In this document: positions 43,760-53,300 of the stretch, one piece after another
Layout: every line of letters starts with the position of its first letter
Numbering within the stretch: position 1 is the stretch's first letter
From: Sphingopyxis sp. YF1
GTDB taxonomy: Bacteria; Pseudomonadota; Alphaproteobacteria; Sphingomonadales; Sphingomonadaceae
NCBI RefSeq assembly: GCF_022701295.1
Contig: NZ_CP033204.1
Span: 3,810,501 to 3,874,500 of the forward strand
Length of the DNA: 64,000 nucleotides
Reading direction: 5' to 3'
Program-made: the position numbers and the translations under genes
Notes under the pieces: generated by a model
Database searches by the model: none
What the model saw: the letters and a program-made list of their open reading frames with translations, nothing else
What the model was told of the DNA's origin: nothing

Positions 43760-44851
43760 ATGACCAAAGATCGCATCAACGTCGGCATCATCGGCGTGCA
43801 TCCCGACAAGGGCTGGGCCACCACGGCCCACGTCCCCGCCCTGCTTCAGCTTCCCCAGTATCGGATCAGCGCCGTCAGCCATCATCGGCCCGACGTCGCC
43901 GCGGCGGCGGCCGCCAAATATGGCGTCGATCATGCTTTCGGCTCGGCCGACGAACTGGTGGCGCATGACGACGTCGATCTCGTCGTCGTCGCGGTCAAGG
44001 TGCTCGAACACCGCGATCTGGTCGCCAAAGCTGCGGCTGCCGGAAAGGCCGTCTTTTCGGAATGGCCGCTCGGCACGAGCCTTGCGGAGGCGTCGGCGAT
44101 GCGCGATCTCGCCGCGCGGCACGGCGTCCGGACCGCGATCGGCCTCCAGACCCGCGCCATCCCGGCCTTCGCCTATCTGCGCGACCTCCTTGCCGAAGGC
44201 TATGTGGGCAAGCCGCTCTCGGCGACCATGATCGGCTCGGGTATCGTCTGGGGCGAAACACTGAGCGAAGGCTTTGCGTACACGCTCGACCCGGCGAGCG
44301 GCGCGGCCATGCTGAATGTACCGTTCGCGCATTCGCTCGACGGGCTGCTTCATGTCCTGGGCAGCGAGTTCGACACGCTGTCAGCGGTGCTCGGCACGGC
44401 TAGGCCCACCATTCGCATCGAGGAGACCGGCGCCGAAGTACCGATGTCCGTCGCCGACCAGGTGATGGTTGCCGGACGCCTCGGCAACGGCGCGGCGCTG
44501 TCGGCGCATTTCCGCGGCGGCCTGTCGCGCGGCACCAATTTCCACGTCGAGATCAACGGCACCGCCGGCGATCTGATTCTGACGGCGCCTGTCGGCTATG
44601 TCGGGATCGGCGAGTTCGACCTTCGCGGCGCTCGCGGCGACGAGACGCTGCACGCGCTGGACATCCCTGAGAAATATGGTGCCGCACGCTTCGAGGCCGG
44701 CCCCGCGCAAAGCGTGGCGCTCGCCTATGAACGGCTCGCCTCGGACATGCTCGAAGGGACGTCGCTTGCGCCGAGTTTCGACGACGCCGTCGCCCTTCAC
44801 CGGCTGATCGACACGATTGCGCAGCGCGGCGACGCCGTCGGCGCGGCCTGA
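43760..44851 (+). CDS. Gfo/Idh/MocA family NAD(P)-dependent oxidoreductase
   Basis: 363 residues. A Rossmann start INVGIIGVHPDKGWATTAHV is followed by VVVAVKVLEHRDLVAKAAAA and SEWPLGTSLAEASAM, in the place of the EKP motif of the family. Here EWP replaces EKP, so the usual catalytic Lys appears absent, an oddity. The C-terminal alpha/beta domain (SATMIGSGIVWGETLSEGFA) is intact. The family oxidises sugars or cyclitols or reduces carbonyls; the missing Lys makes activity uncertain. It resembles proteins annotated for oxidoreductases next to SDR/MDR enzymes. ATCATC precedes the start; 17 bp separate it from the next gene. Confidence 0.85.
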   Translation: MTKDRINVGIIGVHPDKGWATTAHVPALLQLPQYRISAVSHHRPDVAAAAAAKYGVDHAFGSADELVAHDDVDLVVVAVKVLEHRDLVAKAAAAGKAVFSEWPLGTSLAEASAMRDLAARHGVRTAIGLQTRAIPAFAYLRDLLAEGYVGKPLSATMIGSGIVWGETLSEGFAYTLDPASGAAMLNVPFAHSLDGLLHVLGSEFDTLSAVLGTARPTIRIEETGAEVPMSVADQVMVAGRLGNGAALSAHFRGGLSRGTNFHVEINGTAGDLILTAPVGYVGIGEFDLRGARGDETLHALDIPEKYGAARFEAGPAQSVALAYERLASDMLEGTSLAPSFDDAVALHRLIDTIAQRGDAVGAA

Positions 44852-44868
44852 AAGCAAGGAGACGAGAA

Positions 44869-45834
44869 ATGAAAGCGATTGTCGTTCGCACCTTCGGCGG
44901 CCCCGAAGCGCTGGAACTCGAAGAAGCGGAACTGCCCTCCCCGGCTGCCGGTGAAGCCCTCGTCGCGGTGAGTGCCGCGGGCGTCAACTTCATGGACACG
45001 GGCACGCGCCGGGGTCTCACCCCCGGCAAGTCCGCTCCGGTCGTGCCCGGTGTCGAGGGCGCCGGCACGGTGCTCGCGGTCGGGCCGGGGGTCGTCGACA
45101 TTCGTCCCGGCGACCGTGTTGCCTGGTATTTTGCCTGGGGGAGCTATGCTGAGCAGCTCATCGCCCCGGCCGACCAGCTGGTGCCTTTGCCGGACGATCT
45201 GTCGTTCGAGGATGGCGCAGGGATTATGATGCAAGGCCTCACCGCGAGCAATCTCGTGTTCGAAAGCCACGCGGTGAAGCCCGGCGACGTTGCGCTGGTT
45301 CATGCGGCGTCGGGCGGCGTAGGCCTGCTCCTCACCCAGATGATCAAGCTGCTGGGCGGCGAAGTCATCGCGCGGGTATCGAGCGAGGCGAAGGTCGCGC
45401 TCGCGCGCGAGGCCGGCGCCGCTCATGTGCTCGTCGGCCGCGGCGACGAGATCGGTGACAGGGTGCTGGCGATCACCGGCGGCCGCGGCGTCGATGTGGT
45501 CTACGACGGCACCGGAGCGGAAAGCTTTCGAACCTCGCTCGATCTTGTCGACTATCATGGAACGCTCGCCCTGTTCGGGCCGCTCATGGAGCCGCTGCCT
45601 CCGATCGACCCTTTCTCGATTCCGAAAAGCATCAAGATCACCTACCCGGTCGTCATGCATCATGTCCGGACCCGCGCCGCGCTGCTGGCGCGTTCGCGTC
45701 AACTGTTCGATTGGCTGCGATCGGGCGAACTCCGGCTTCACATCGGGCAGAGCTACCCTCTCGCGGCGGCTGCGGATGCCCACCGGGATATCGAATCGCG
45801 TCGTTCGACAGGCAAGCTCCTGTTGACACCCTGA
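44869..45834 (+). CDS. Quinone oxidoreductase-type medium-chain reductase, copy 1
   Basis: 321 residues, zinc-free MDR (QOR/crotonase-reductase style). The N-terminal GroES-like domain has KAIVVRTFGGPEALELEEAE and GVNFMDTGTRRGL; the NADPH domain has VHAASGGVGLLLTQMIKLLG and GRGVDVVYDGTGAESF. Lacking zinc cysteines, it probably reduces quinones or enals with NADPH. AGGAGACGAGAA precedes the ATG. The gene lies 17 bp after the Gfo/Idh gene. A strong GC hairpin follows at 45891. Physiological substrate unknown. Confidence 0.93.
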   Translation: MKAIVVRTFGGPEALELEEAELPSPAAGEALVAVSAAGVNFMDTGTRRGLTPGKSAPVVPGVEGAGTVLAVGPGVVDIRPGDRVAWYFAWGSYAEQLIAPADQLVPLPDDLSFEDGAGIMMQGLTASNLVFESHAVKPGDVALVHAASGGVGLLLTQMIKLLGGEVIARVSSEAKVALAREAGAAHVLVGRGDEIGDRVLAITGGRGVDVVYDGTGAESFRTSLDLVDYHGTLALFGPLMEPLPPIDPFSIPKSIKITYPVVMHHVRTRAALLARSRQLFDWLRSGELRLHIGQSYPLAAAADAHRDIESRRSTGKLLLTP

Positions 45835-45890
45835 CACGGCGGCGGCGGTCCGCCTCGCCCCGGGCATCCTCCCAGGACCCCGCCCCGTGC

Positions 45891-45917
45891 GCCCCCGGCA
45901 GCCCCCCTGCCGGGGGC
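45891..45917 (+). terminator. GC-rich hairpin after the quinone reductase gene
   Basis: GCCCCCGGCAG and CTGCCGGGGGC (11 bp) around a CCCCC loop, 56 bp past the stop. No T-run follows, so it is a possible but not standard terminator or stabiliser. Confidence 0.4.
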
Positions 45918-46050
45918 GAGCCGTTGAGGAGGGCATGAATCCGAAACCAACGTATGAATTTTCCGGGGCCGGGAAGAGCATATTCTCGTGAGGCAAAGTC
46001 ACTTCCCCCTTCCGGTCCGCCCCCGGCCCGGACACCGAAAGGAAAGCACC

Positions 46051-46485
46051 ATGTCCGACGAAAGGCTCCTCACCATCGACATCCCCGTCAAGCTGGCCGA
46101 AGTGAAATCGGTTCACAGCATCGGCGGTCTCGCCTTCGAAGGCGACCTGCCGGCCGCGCTGTTTCACCTGGGTCTCATCACGGGGGATATCGCCGACTGG
46201 GGCGCTGCCTCGGAGGTGATCACCGTCTTCCACACCAATGCCGGCCATGTGGCGCTGCACGACGACGCCTATAATGCGTCGCGCAATATCGCGACGGGCA
46301 ATCCCTACAAGCAGCTCGTCGCCGATCTTCAGGCGACCGGCGTCCAGATGGAATTGTGCGGTGCGACGGCGAAAGCGAACGGCTGGGTCAACGCCGATCT
46401 TCTGCCGGGCATCCGGATCAACCTCGACGCGATGGCCCGGACGATCCAGCTCGTCCAGCAGGGCTTCGTCAAAATCACCGAATGA
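46051..46485 (+). CDS. DsrE family protein
   Basis: 144 residues of the DsrE/DsrF-like fold. Motifs are VITVFHTNAGHVALHDDAYN and MELCGATAKANGWVNADLLP, with the single conserved Cys in ELCG, and the C-terminal GIRINLDAMARTIQLVQQGF. The family carries sulfur-relay or intracellular sulfur-oxidation proteins; single-domain members like this are usually uncharacterised. ATG 46051 has AAAGGAAAG upstream. A weak half-match (CGTATGA) to the palindrome lies about 100 bp upstream. It precedes the second MDR gene by 13 bp. Confidence 0.85.
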   Translation: MSDERLLTIDIPVKLAEVKSVHSIGGLAFEGDLPAALFHLGLITGDIADWGAASEVITVFHTNAGHVALHDDAYNASRNIATGNPYKQLVADLQATGVQMELCGATAKANGWVNADLLPGIRINLDAMARTIQLVQQGFVKITE

Positions 46486-46498
46486 AAAGGAACTGACC

Positions 46499-47494
46499 AT
46501 GACCAAGACTCCCATGCGAGCTTTGATGCTCGACGAAGCCAATGCGCCCTTCCGGTCGGTGCTGACCGAACGTCCCCAGATCGGCGACGGCCAGGTCCTC
46601 GTGCGCGTCCATGCGAGCGGCGTGAACCCGCTCGACACGAAGATCCGGGCTGGCCAGGCCGCCCACGCGCGGCACAGCTTTCCCGGCATCCTCGGCATGG
46701 ACCTTGCCGGGGTCGTCGAGGAAGTCGGCACCGAGGTCACGGGTTTCGCGCCCGGCGACGAGGTGTGGGGCATGACCGGCGGCGTCGGTAACGTCCAGGG
46801 CTCGCTTGCTGAATATGCGGCCGTGGACGCCGCGCTGCTCGCGCGCAAGCCGGCCAATATCTCGATGCGCGAGGCGGCCGCCCTGCCGCTCGTCACGATC
46901 ACGGCCTGGGAAGGGCTGGTCGACCGCGCCAGGGTCAGCGCCGGCCAGACGGTTCTGGTACTCGGCGGCGCCGGCGGCGTCGGACATGTCGCGGTCCAGA
47001 TTGCCCTCGCTCGCGGCGCCAAGGTGTTCGCTGTCGACGACGCGAGCCGCGGCGAATATCTCGCCTCGCTCGGCGCGATCCCTATCGACCGCGAGGAGCC
47101 CGTCGCGGACTATGTCGAGCGGCTTACTGGCGGAACCGGTTTCGATCTCGTCTACGACACGGTCGGCGGGCCGGTTCTCGACACCGCCTTCGTCGCGGTC
47201 AAGCGCTTCGGTCATGTGGTGAGCTGCCTCGGCTGGGGCACGCATGCCCTCGCGCCGCTGTCGTTCCGGGCCGCGACCTATTCGGGCGTCTTCACGCTTC
47301 TGCCCCTCCTCACCGGCGAGGGACGCGCTCACCACGGCGAGATCATGGCCGAAGCGACGCAGCTCGTCGAAGCCGGTCAGCTGGTGCCCCGTCTCGACCC
47401 GCGCCGCTTTACGCTCGACGAGGCGGCCGACGCCCACGCCGCGATCGCGGACCGGTCGGCGCAAGGGAAGCTTGTGATCGACGTCGCGCTCTGA
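46499..47494 (+). CDS. Quinone oxidoreductase-type medium-chain reductase, copy 2
   Basis: 331 residues, MDR. Typical blocks are LVRVHASGVNPLDTKIRAGQ, FPGILGMDLAGVVEEVG, LPLVTITAWEGLVDRA, LVLGGAGGVGHVAVQIALA and the C-terminal RRFTLDEAADAHAAIADRSA. The NADPH-binding Gly-rich loop is intact. It resembles zinc-free enoyl/quinone reductases and differs clearly from copy 1. ATG 46499 follows AAAAGGAACTGACC; the longer frame overlaps the DsrE gene. It is the last gene before a terminator-like hairpin at 47515. Confidence 0.92.
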   Translation: MTKTPMRALMLDEANAPFRSVLTERPQIGDGQVLVRVHASGVNPLDTKIRAGQAAHARHSFPGILGMDLAGVVEEVGTEVTGFAPGDEVWGMTGGVGNVQGSLAEYAAVDAALLARKPANISMREAAALPLVTITAWEGLVDRARVSAGQTVLVLGGAGGVGHVAVQIALARGAKVFAVDDASRGEYLASLGAIPIDREEPVADYVERLTGGTGFDLVYDTVGGPVLDTAFVAVKRFGHVVSCLGWGTHALAPLSFRAATYSGVFTLLPLLTGEGRAHHGEIMAEATQLVEAGQLVPRLDPRRFTLDEAADAHAAIADRSAQGKLVIDVAL

Positions 47495-47514
47495 TCCTGA
47501 TGACCGCGCTGCAA

Positions 47515-47546
47515 GGCCGGGCGATCGAAAGATCGTCCGGCCTTGT
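47515..47546 (+). terminator. Strong hairpin ending the redox gene series
   Basis: AAGGCCGGGCGATC and GATCGTCCGGCCTT form a 14-bp stem (one G-T) closed by a GAAA tetraloop, 20 bp past the MDR stop, followed by TGTCATAT. It probably ends plus-strand transcription; the convergent hydrolase gene also ends just beyond. Confidence 0.65.
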
Positions 47547-47577
47547 CATATCCTGCGCCCAATTCGGGAAGGTGCCG

Positions 47578-48366
47578 TCAGAGCGTATTCAGGAATTGGG
47601 CCGTGCGCTGCAGGACCTCGCCGGGCATCTCACGGTGCGGCATATGATGACAGTTCTTGAGCAGCACCGCCTCGGCACGCCCGCCTGCGAGCGCCGCAAT
47701 CCGGTCGGGATGGGCGCGCGAACCATATTCATCATGGTCGCCGTGGAGCGCCAGTATCGGGCATTGCAGGCGGCGCAGATCGTCGTCGAGCGTCCAGTCG
47801 GCACGGTCGGGTGCCAGCCATGTCTCGATCCAAGCATCGAGAACCCAGCGCGCCTTGTCGCCATGATATTTGGCGAGACGTTCGATTTGTCCGGGAGCCT
47901 GAAACGCGAGCTTTGCTTCCTCGATCCCGGCAAGAGTGCGATCTTCGACAAAGGCTTGCGCGGCAACTGTGACGACAGCGTCCGTTTCGGCGGCGAAGGT
48001 GGCTCCCGTCGCGACCGCCATGCCGCCGCCGACGCTGTGGCCGAACAGGATCATCCGGTCGATTGCGAGCGTGTCCCGAATATAAGGAAGCGCGGATACC
48101 GCCTCATCGCGCACGAAGTCCGGCGCAAGGAGCCGGGGGTTCGCACCGGACCGCCCGAAGCCCAGCCGGTCATAGGCAATCACACGCCGATCCGCGATTT
48201 CTGCTACGCGCGCGGGAAAATCGCGCCATTGATCGACCGAACCCAGGCTGTCGTGAAACATGATGATGCACGCGTCCCCGCCGATGGTCTTGGGGCGCCA
48301 TTCCCGCGCGAACAGCTTTCCGGCAGGTGTGGGGATGAAGGTTTCGGTCGAGTGCAGCGTTGTCAT
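47578..48366 (-). CDS. Alpha/beta-fold hydrolase
   Basis: 262 residues. A classical fold: IIMFHDSLGSVDQWRDFPAR, IAYDRLGFGRS, nucleophile elbow ILFGHSVGGGMAVATG, ALHGDHDEYGS as acid region and CHHMPHREMP as the His loop, with the triad intact. It resembles proline iminopeptidase/haloperoxidase-like hydrolases but no exact substrate is clear. ATG 48366 is chosen for the first Met after a poorly conserved stretch; a longer N-terminus has low-complexity sequence. It is convergent with the MDR operon and 170 bp from a kinase gene on the same strand. Confidence 0.87.
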   Translation of the reverse strand: MTTLHSTETFIPTPAGKLFAREWRPKTIGGDACIIMFHDSLGSVDQWRDFPARVAEIADRRVIAYDRLGFGRSGANPRLLAPDFVRDEAVSALPYIRDTLAIDRMILFGHSVGGGMAVATGATFAAETDAVVTVAAQAFVEDRTLAGIEEAKLAFQAPGQIERLAKYHGDKARWVLDAWIETWLAPDRADWTLDDDLRRLQCPILALHGDHDEYGSRAHPDRIAALAGGRAEAVLLKNCHHMPHREMPGEVLQRTAQFLNTL

Positions 48367-48536
48367 AAGGACCCCATAACATCGGTCCGAGCCGACACAA
48401 TTGATCGTCCTCGCCCCACAGGCCGGACGGGCCGGCGAACTGTATGGCCCGGTCGTGCTTCGGCTGCCATCTTCGAACATTCACCCGCGAGGGGGACGAG
48501 GAGACTCGGGCCGACAGACGACCGCCGGGAGAGGGT

Positions 48537-49217
48537 TCATTGACGTAACCAGACGTCAAGGTCCGCCTCAAGCGTGAAGGCAGTGCCGGGCTGCGCGTCC
48601 CGATAGGAATATCGCCCGCCGAGCTTTCGTGCCATCGCTTCGATCACCCGCGTTCCCATACCCGGCGCCGCAGCGCTCGGCTGCCGGGCCAGGCCGCGGC
48701 CGAAGTCCCGCACCTCGAGACGAAGCATGCCGTCGCTGCGGCGATCGACGTCGATAAGGATATCGCCGCACGCACCCGGCCTATAGGCATGCTTCCAGGC
48801 ATTGAGCACAAGTTCGGTTACCAGGACGCCGACGGCGATCGCCTGTTCGGCACCGACATGAACCTCTACCGCCGACACGCGAACCGCGCGCCCTGGGCGG
48901 ACGGGCGATGTCCCTTCCTCCAGACCGAGCGCAAGCTCGTCAAGGTAGGCGGCCAATTCGATGTGGCGCCCGGTGGCCGATTTGTACAATTGACGATGGA
49001 CGGCCGAAATCGCAGCGACGCGGCGCGAGGCGGCTCCGAGTGCTTCCGCAATCTCCTCGCTGCCGCTGTCTCGCGCTTGCAGACCGAGAAGAGCACCCAG
49101 GATCTGAAGGCTGTTCGCGATCCGGTGATCAGCCTCGCTGTGCGATGGCACGGCGATCGGCGGCAAAACTTCGGCAGCGGCCGGAACGCTGGCGGCTTCG
49201 CAAGATAAAGGCGTCAT
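48537..49217 (-). CDS. HWE/HisKA_2-type histidine kinase without an obvious sensor
   Basis: 226 residues. The phospho-accepting His is H31 in SEADHRIANSLQILGALLGL, a HisKA_2 signature, followed by dimerisation helices and a HATPase (GVLVTELVLNAWKHAYRPGA as the N box, RLEVRDFGRGLARQ as G1 and GMGTRVIEAMARKLGG). About 25 residues precede the H box, so no input domain fits; it may be a soluble module driven by a partner. Similar short HWE kinases take part in general stress response signalling in alphaproteobacteria. No cognate regulator gene is directly adjacent; the nearest on the same strand is the NarL-type one at 49711. Confidence 0.85.
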   Translation of the reverse strand: MTPLSCEAASVPAAAEVLPPIAVPSHSEADHRIANSLQILGALLGLQARDSGSEEIAEALGAASRRVAAISAVHRQLYKSATGRHIELAAYLDELALGLEEGTSPVRPGRAVRVSAVEVHVGAEQAIAVGVLVTELVLNAWKHAYRPGACGDILIDVDRRSDGMLRLEVRDFGRGLARQPSAAAPGMGTRVIEAMARKLGGRYSYRDAQPGTAFTLEADLDVWLRQ

Positions 49218-49286
49218 GACAACCCCCTCTGGGTGGAGGCGGCGGACCGGCTCGGCCCGCCGCCCCCTGGTAGCGCCGAACGCGCG

Positions 49287-49586
49287 TCAGCTCGCGGGGG
49301 GCAGCTGCGCGGCGAATTCGGCGCGGGTCTTCGGCTGACCGTCGATCATTTCGACGATCGCCTTCGACTTCTCGAGCGACTGCATCAAGGACGCGGGACC
49401 CGCGAACGGGCGCCCGCCGATGTGCCACCCGTCGGTGTGAAGTTCTTCGATGAGAACCCAGACGACTTCCCGGAAGGCCTCGGACCCTTCGAAGCGAACC
49501 ATGACGTCGGTGAGGGCCTTGGCCATTTCGTGCTTCTGCTCGGGGGTAAAGACTCCGTCGACGAGCTTGACGTTCACAAAGGGCAT
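49287..49586 (-). CDS. 4-oxalocrotonate tautomerase-family protein
   Basis: 99 residues starting MPFVNVKLVDGVFTPEQKHE, whose N-terminal Pro is the catalytic base of the tautomerase superfamily. FEGSEAFREVVWVLIEELHT and HIGGRPFAG follow. The size (longer than the classic 62) suits the YcbU/malonate-semialdehyde-like tautomerase group. It isomerises enol-keto compounds. ATG 49586 follows AGGAAGGATCGATC. The palindrome copy d lies about 80 bp upstream, so it may be regulated with the redox genes. A longer upstream frame with a low-complexity N-terminus is not used. Confidence 0.88.
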   Translation of the reverse strand: MPFVNVKLVDGVFTPEQKHEMAKALTDVMVRFEGSEAFREVVWVLIEELHTDGWHIGGRPFAGPASLMQSLEKSKAIVEMIDGQPKTRAEFAAQLPPAS

Positions 49587-49666
49587 GATCGATCCTTCCT
49601 GGTCTGGGCTGCGGGGGCAGCCGTTCGTGCCAGACGAACTTCCCTCACATCGCCCGGGACCGGTAG

Positions 49667-49682
49667 TCATGCCTTGGTATGA
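49667..49682. promoter_or_regulatory. Palindromic motif copy d
   Basis: TCATGCCTTGGTATGA, two differences from the consensus TCATACCTAGGTATGA, continuing GTTCGCACG like copy a. It is upstream of the tautomerase gene on the minus strand and 28 bp beyond the end of the NarL-type regulator. Confidence 0.55.
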
Positions 49683-49710
49683 GTTCGCACGCTCCGATAG
49701 CTGCGCGTTC

Positions 49711-50337
49711 CTAAAGCGAAATGATGCCTCGCCGCAGCGCGGTGGTGACTGCCTGCGTCCGGTCGGTGACGTCGAGCTTGGAGAAGATGCTGCGCAGATG
49801 CGCCTTCACCGTCTCCTGCGAAACCGAGAGTTCCCACGCGACCGTCTTGTTCGCCTTGCCGGCGGCGACCAGTTCGAGAATGGCTATTTCGCGCGGGCTG
49901 AGAGGTTCTTCGGCGGCATGAATCGCAATCTCTTGAGCGATCTCGACCGGAAGGTACCGGCGTCCGGCATGCACGGCGCGGATCGTCTCGAGCAACTCCT
50001 TGCGGACCGAGCTCTTGAGCAGGAAACCGCACGCACCCGCCTTGAGTGCGCGCACGGCCTGAACATCGCCTTCATAGGTCGTCAATACGACGATGCGGGC
50101 ATTCTCGCTTTCCGCCCGAATGGCGGCGATGGCATCGAGCCCTGGCATCACCGGCATCTGCAGATCCATCAAGGTGACATCGGGCCGAAGATTCCGGTGT
50201 GCCTCGACTGCCTCGGCTCCGTTGGCCGCTTCGCCGACGATCTCCATATCTGCTTCCTGCGCGACGATAGCGGCGATGCCTTCGCGGAGCATGACATGGT
50301 CGTCCACGGTAAGGATTCTAATCGCTTTGCCCGTCAT
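49711..50337 (-). CDS. NarL/LuxR-type response regulator
   Basis: 208 residues. REC: ILTVDDHVMLREGIAAIVAQ, D58 in VTLMDLQMPVMPG, the Thr in VVLTTYEGDVQAV and the Lys in FLLKSSVRK. The C-terminal GerE HTH is LSPREIAILELVAAGKANKT with SVSQETVKAHLRSIFSKLDV. Its ATG at 50337 overlaps the sensor kinase stop by 4 bp, so it pairs with that kinase. It is the likely output of the beta-propeller sensor. NarL-type regulators often bind inverted repeats with TAC/GTA cores, compatible with the palindrome described here, but which regulator binds it is unknown. Confidence 0.94.
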   Translation of the reverse strand: MTGKAIRILTVDDHVMLREGIAAIVAQEADMEIVGEAANGAEAVEAHRNLRPDVTLMDLQMPVMPGLDAIAAIRAESENARIVVLTTYEGDVQAVRALKAGACGFLLKSSVRKELLETIRAVHAGRRYLPVEIAQEIAIHAAEEPLSPREIAILELVAAGKANKTVAWELSVSQETVKAHLRSIFSKLDVTDRTQAVTTALRRGIISL

Positions 50338-53300
50338 GGCGCTGACCTTCCCTTCCACACTCTCCGCAGCCGGCCGAAGAGCGACAGGTCGTAATTCTCG
50401 TATGCGGCGCGGGCAGGCAGCGTCAGGGCGATCTCGGTTCCTGCCCCTTCGCGGCTCGTGACCGTCAGTTGCCCGCCCACCCGCTCCGCGCGCTCGCGCA
50501 TGCCCACGAGCCCGAAATGGCCTCCGCGTCGCGCGTCGTCGAAGATCGACGGGCGCATACCGATACCATTGTCGCGGACCGCGAGCAAAAGCTCTTGGGC
50601 GCCCCAGTGAAGCAGAATCTCGATCCGCGAGGCCTCGGCATGATGGAGCGCATTGCGAAGTGCCTCCTCCGCGATGCGCTCGACCTCTTCGCGGATCAGA
50701 GGATGAAGGGCGCGCGCGGCGCCCTCGCGCGTCAACTCGACACGCGGCCCGTCCGGCCCGACAATTTCGGATGCGCGCGCCACAAGCGCGCGGGCGAGAT
50801 CGGTCTCCGACGGCTCGAGTCGCAGGTCCAGGATCCGGGAGCGACCGTCAACAAGCACGGCATCGGCGCGCTCGAGAGCCTCGTCGATCGCGGTCCGAGA
50901 GGCTGCGCCTTTCGGCAAGCTGTTTGCGATGGCCTGAAACCGCAGGACGAGACCCTGAAAGCCTTGCAGGAGCGTATCATGTATCTCGCGGGCGATGCGC
51001 TCGCGCTCCTGAATGCGGATGTCGAACCGCGCCTGAAGGCTCCGCGTCAGGAGGCGCATCCGGAAGCGGTAGAGAGCGACGACCGCTGCCAGGCCGGCGA
51101 GGAGGAGGAGGAATTTGAAAGCGGTCGTCTGGACGAAGGTCGGGGCGATGCTGAAGGTCAGCGTCGCACCCTCGCGGTTCCAGACCCCGTCTTCGTTGGA
51201 GGCGATCACCCTGAAGCGATAATCGCCCGGCCCGAGATTCGTGTAAAAGGCCTGCCGCCGCATTCCCGGATCGACCCATTGGTCATCCTGGCCCTCCAGC
51301 ATGTAGCGTATCTGAACCCGCTCGGGCATGCCGAGCGCCAGCGCTGCGAAGCCGATCGACACTTGCGCCGTGCCGGCGGGAAGCGTCAGGTTCACAGGGT
51401 CCAGGAAACGGGCCTTGCGCGTCGTCAGCGATCCGATCGCGACGCCGGGCGGCCGGGTGTTGGAATGGAGGCGCGCTGGGTCGATCCAGACCGAGCCGGC
51501 ATCGGTCGAGGCCCACAGGCGTCCGTCCCCGCCGGCGACGAGGCTGCGGTTGCGTGCCCGTGCACGCACGTCCGGCAAGCCGTCGAGAAAGCCGTAGCTG
51601 CGGGCGCGCAGAATGACGCCCGGATCGCGAAAGGCGCGTTCGATCGCGGCCGTGTCGAGACGGCTCACACCCATCTCGCCAAAGATCCAGGTTTCCCGCG
51701 CACCCCTCTGCAATACGCCCATTGCGCGTTCGAGCGCGGGAATCTGGCGTATGTCCGCAACCGAAAGACCCCGATCGTCGAGCCGCCCGAGGCCGCGATC
51801 ATAACCGAGCCATAACCCCCGGGGGGCCGGGCTGATGGTGCGAACCGCTCCGAGTGCAGCATGCTGGCCGACGTCGTGAACCTCGGGCGGGCCGCCAGCG
51901 AGACGCGCGACCTTGTTCTTTCCCCAGAGCACCCAAAGGTCGCCCGCGCTGTCGCGTACCATCTGGGTAGGCGAAAAGCGCGCGGCGCGATTGGCAGGCA
52001 GATTATGCCATTTGCCGGCGTCCCAGCGGTAGAGGCCGCTGCCCGCCGCGCCCATCCAGAGGCGGCCCGACCGGTCGAGCCCGCAATCGAAAACCCCGTC
52101 TTCGCGCTCGGTTGGTGGCGGGATCCGGCGGACGTCACCGTTTCTCCAGATGACGATTCCGTCTGCCGCGACGATCCAGATTGCGTTATCCGGCCCTTCG
52201 CAGACCGCTTCGGGCTCGTTGATGCCGGTGACGATCGCAACCGGGCCGCCGCGCGGGACGACGCGATAAACCGCATCGCGCTGCCCGATATAGATGGCGC
52301 CGTCGCGCCCGGCGAAGAGGATGTCGCCATAGGCGGCCGGCTTGTTGAGGCCCGGCTCGACGATGACGTTCGCATTGCGGAACCGGTCGAGACCGAGCGC
52401 CGTCCCGACCCAGATATTGCCGTCCCGGTCTTCGAAGATGTCGTGGGTCGTATCGGACGTGAGGCTGTCGCTAGCGCGATATTCCCACGCCGCCGCCGCC
52501 GCCGGGGCGCGGCCGGGGGGCGCGCGCAGCCGTTCAAGCCCGTCCCGCCGACGTGCAACCCAGAGATTGCCGTCCCGGTCGAAGAGCGTTTTGCCGCGGC
52601 GACGAAAGGCATCGCTCGGATAGATGTTCGAAGGCAATGCGTCACGCAGGCTGCCGCCCGGCCCGGTTATCGCCCGGCTTCCCCTTTTGTCGGTGAGCCA
52701 GAGCGCCCCCTGCCGATCGGTAGCGATCCGCATCCGTGCCCGCGGGCTGGCGAGAAAAAGTTCGAACCGCGTGGCGCGAGGGGGCAGCCGGTAAAGCGCG
52801 TCATTATAGGAGGCCCACAGCGCGCCATCGCCGGTGACGAGCGTGTCATAGCTGCTTTTTCTGAGGCCTGCGGTCGGGTCAACACGAGTCCAGCGTCCTT
52901 TGGCGTAGCGCAGCATCGGTTGACCGATCTGCCCGATCGCGATCCAGATCGCCCCGTCAGGCGTCTCGGCGAAATCGACGACCTGTCCGTTGGTCGGCGG
53001 CGAAGGGACGAGGGCGAGCTTGCCGCCGCGGTAGACGCGAAATCGCTCCGAAAGGAGATAGCTCACCCAAAGATCGCCGCTCCGCGTCAGAAAAAGCTGC
53101 ACCGGCGGTCCCTCGATCGCGATGTCGACCCCTCGATCCATTCGCTCGAAGCGAATCCCGTCGAACCGGTAGAGACCGGCGCCGCTCGACATCCAGAGGA
53201 AGCCGTCCGGCGTCTGGAGAATGTCGCTCACCGGTGAGGGCGCGCCTTCGGACCGGCCCCATTTCGTGTGGATATATTGGTGAATGCTCCGCTCGGGATC

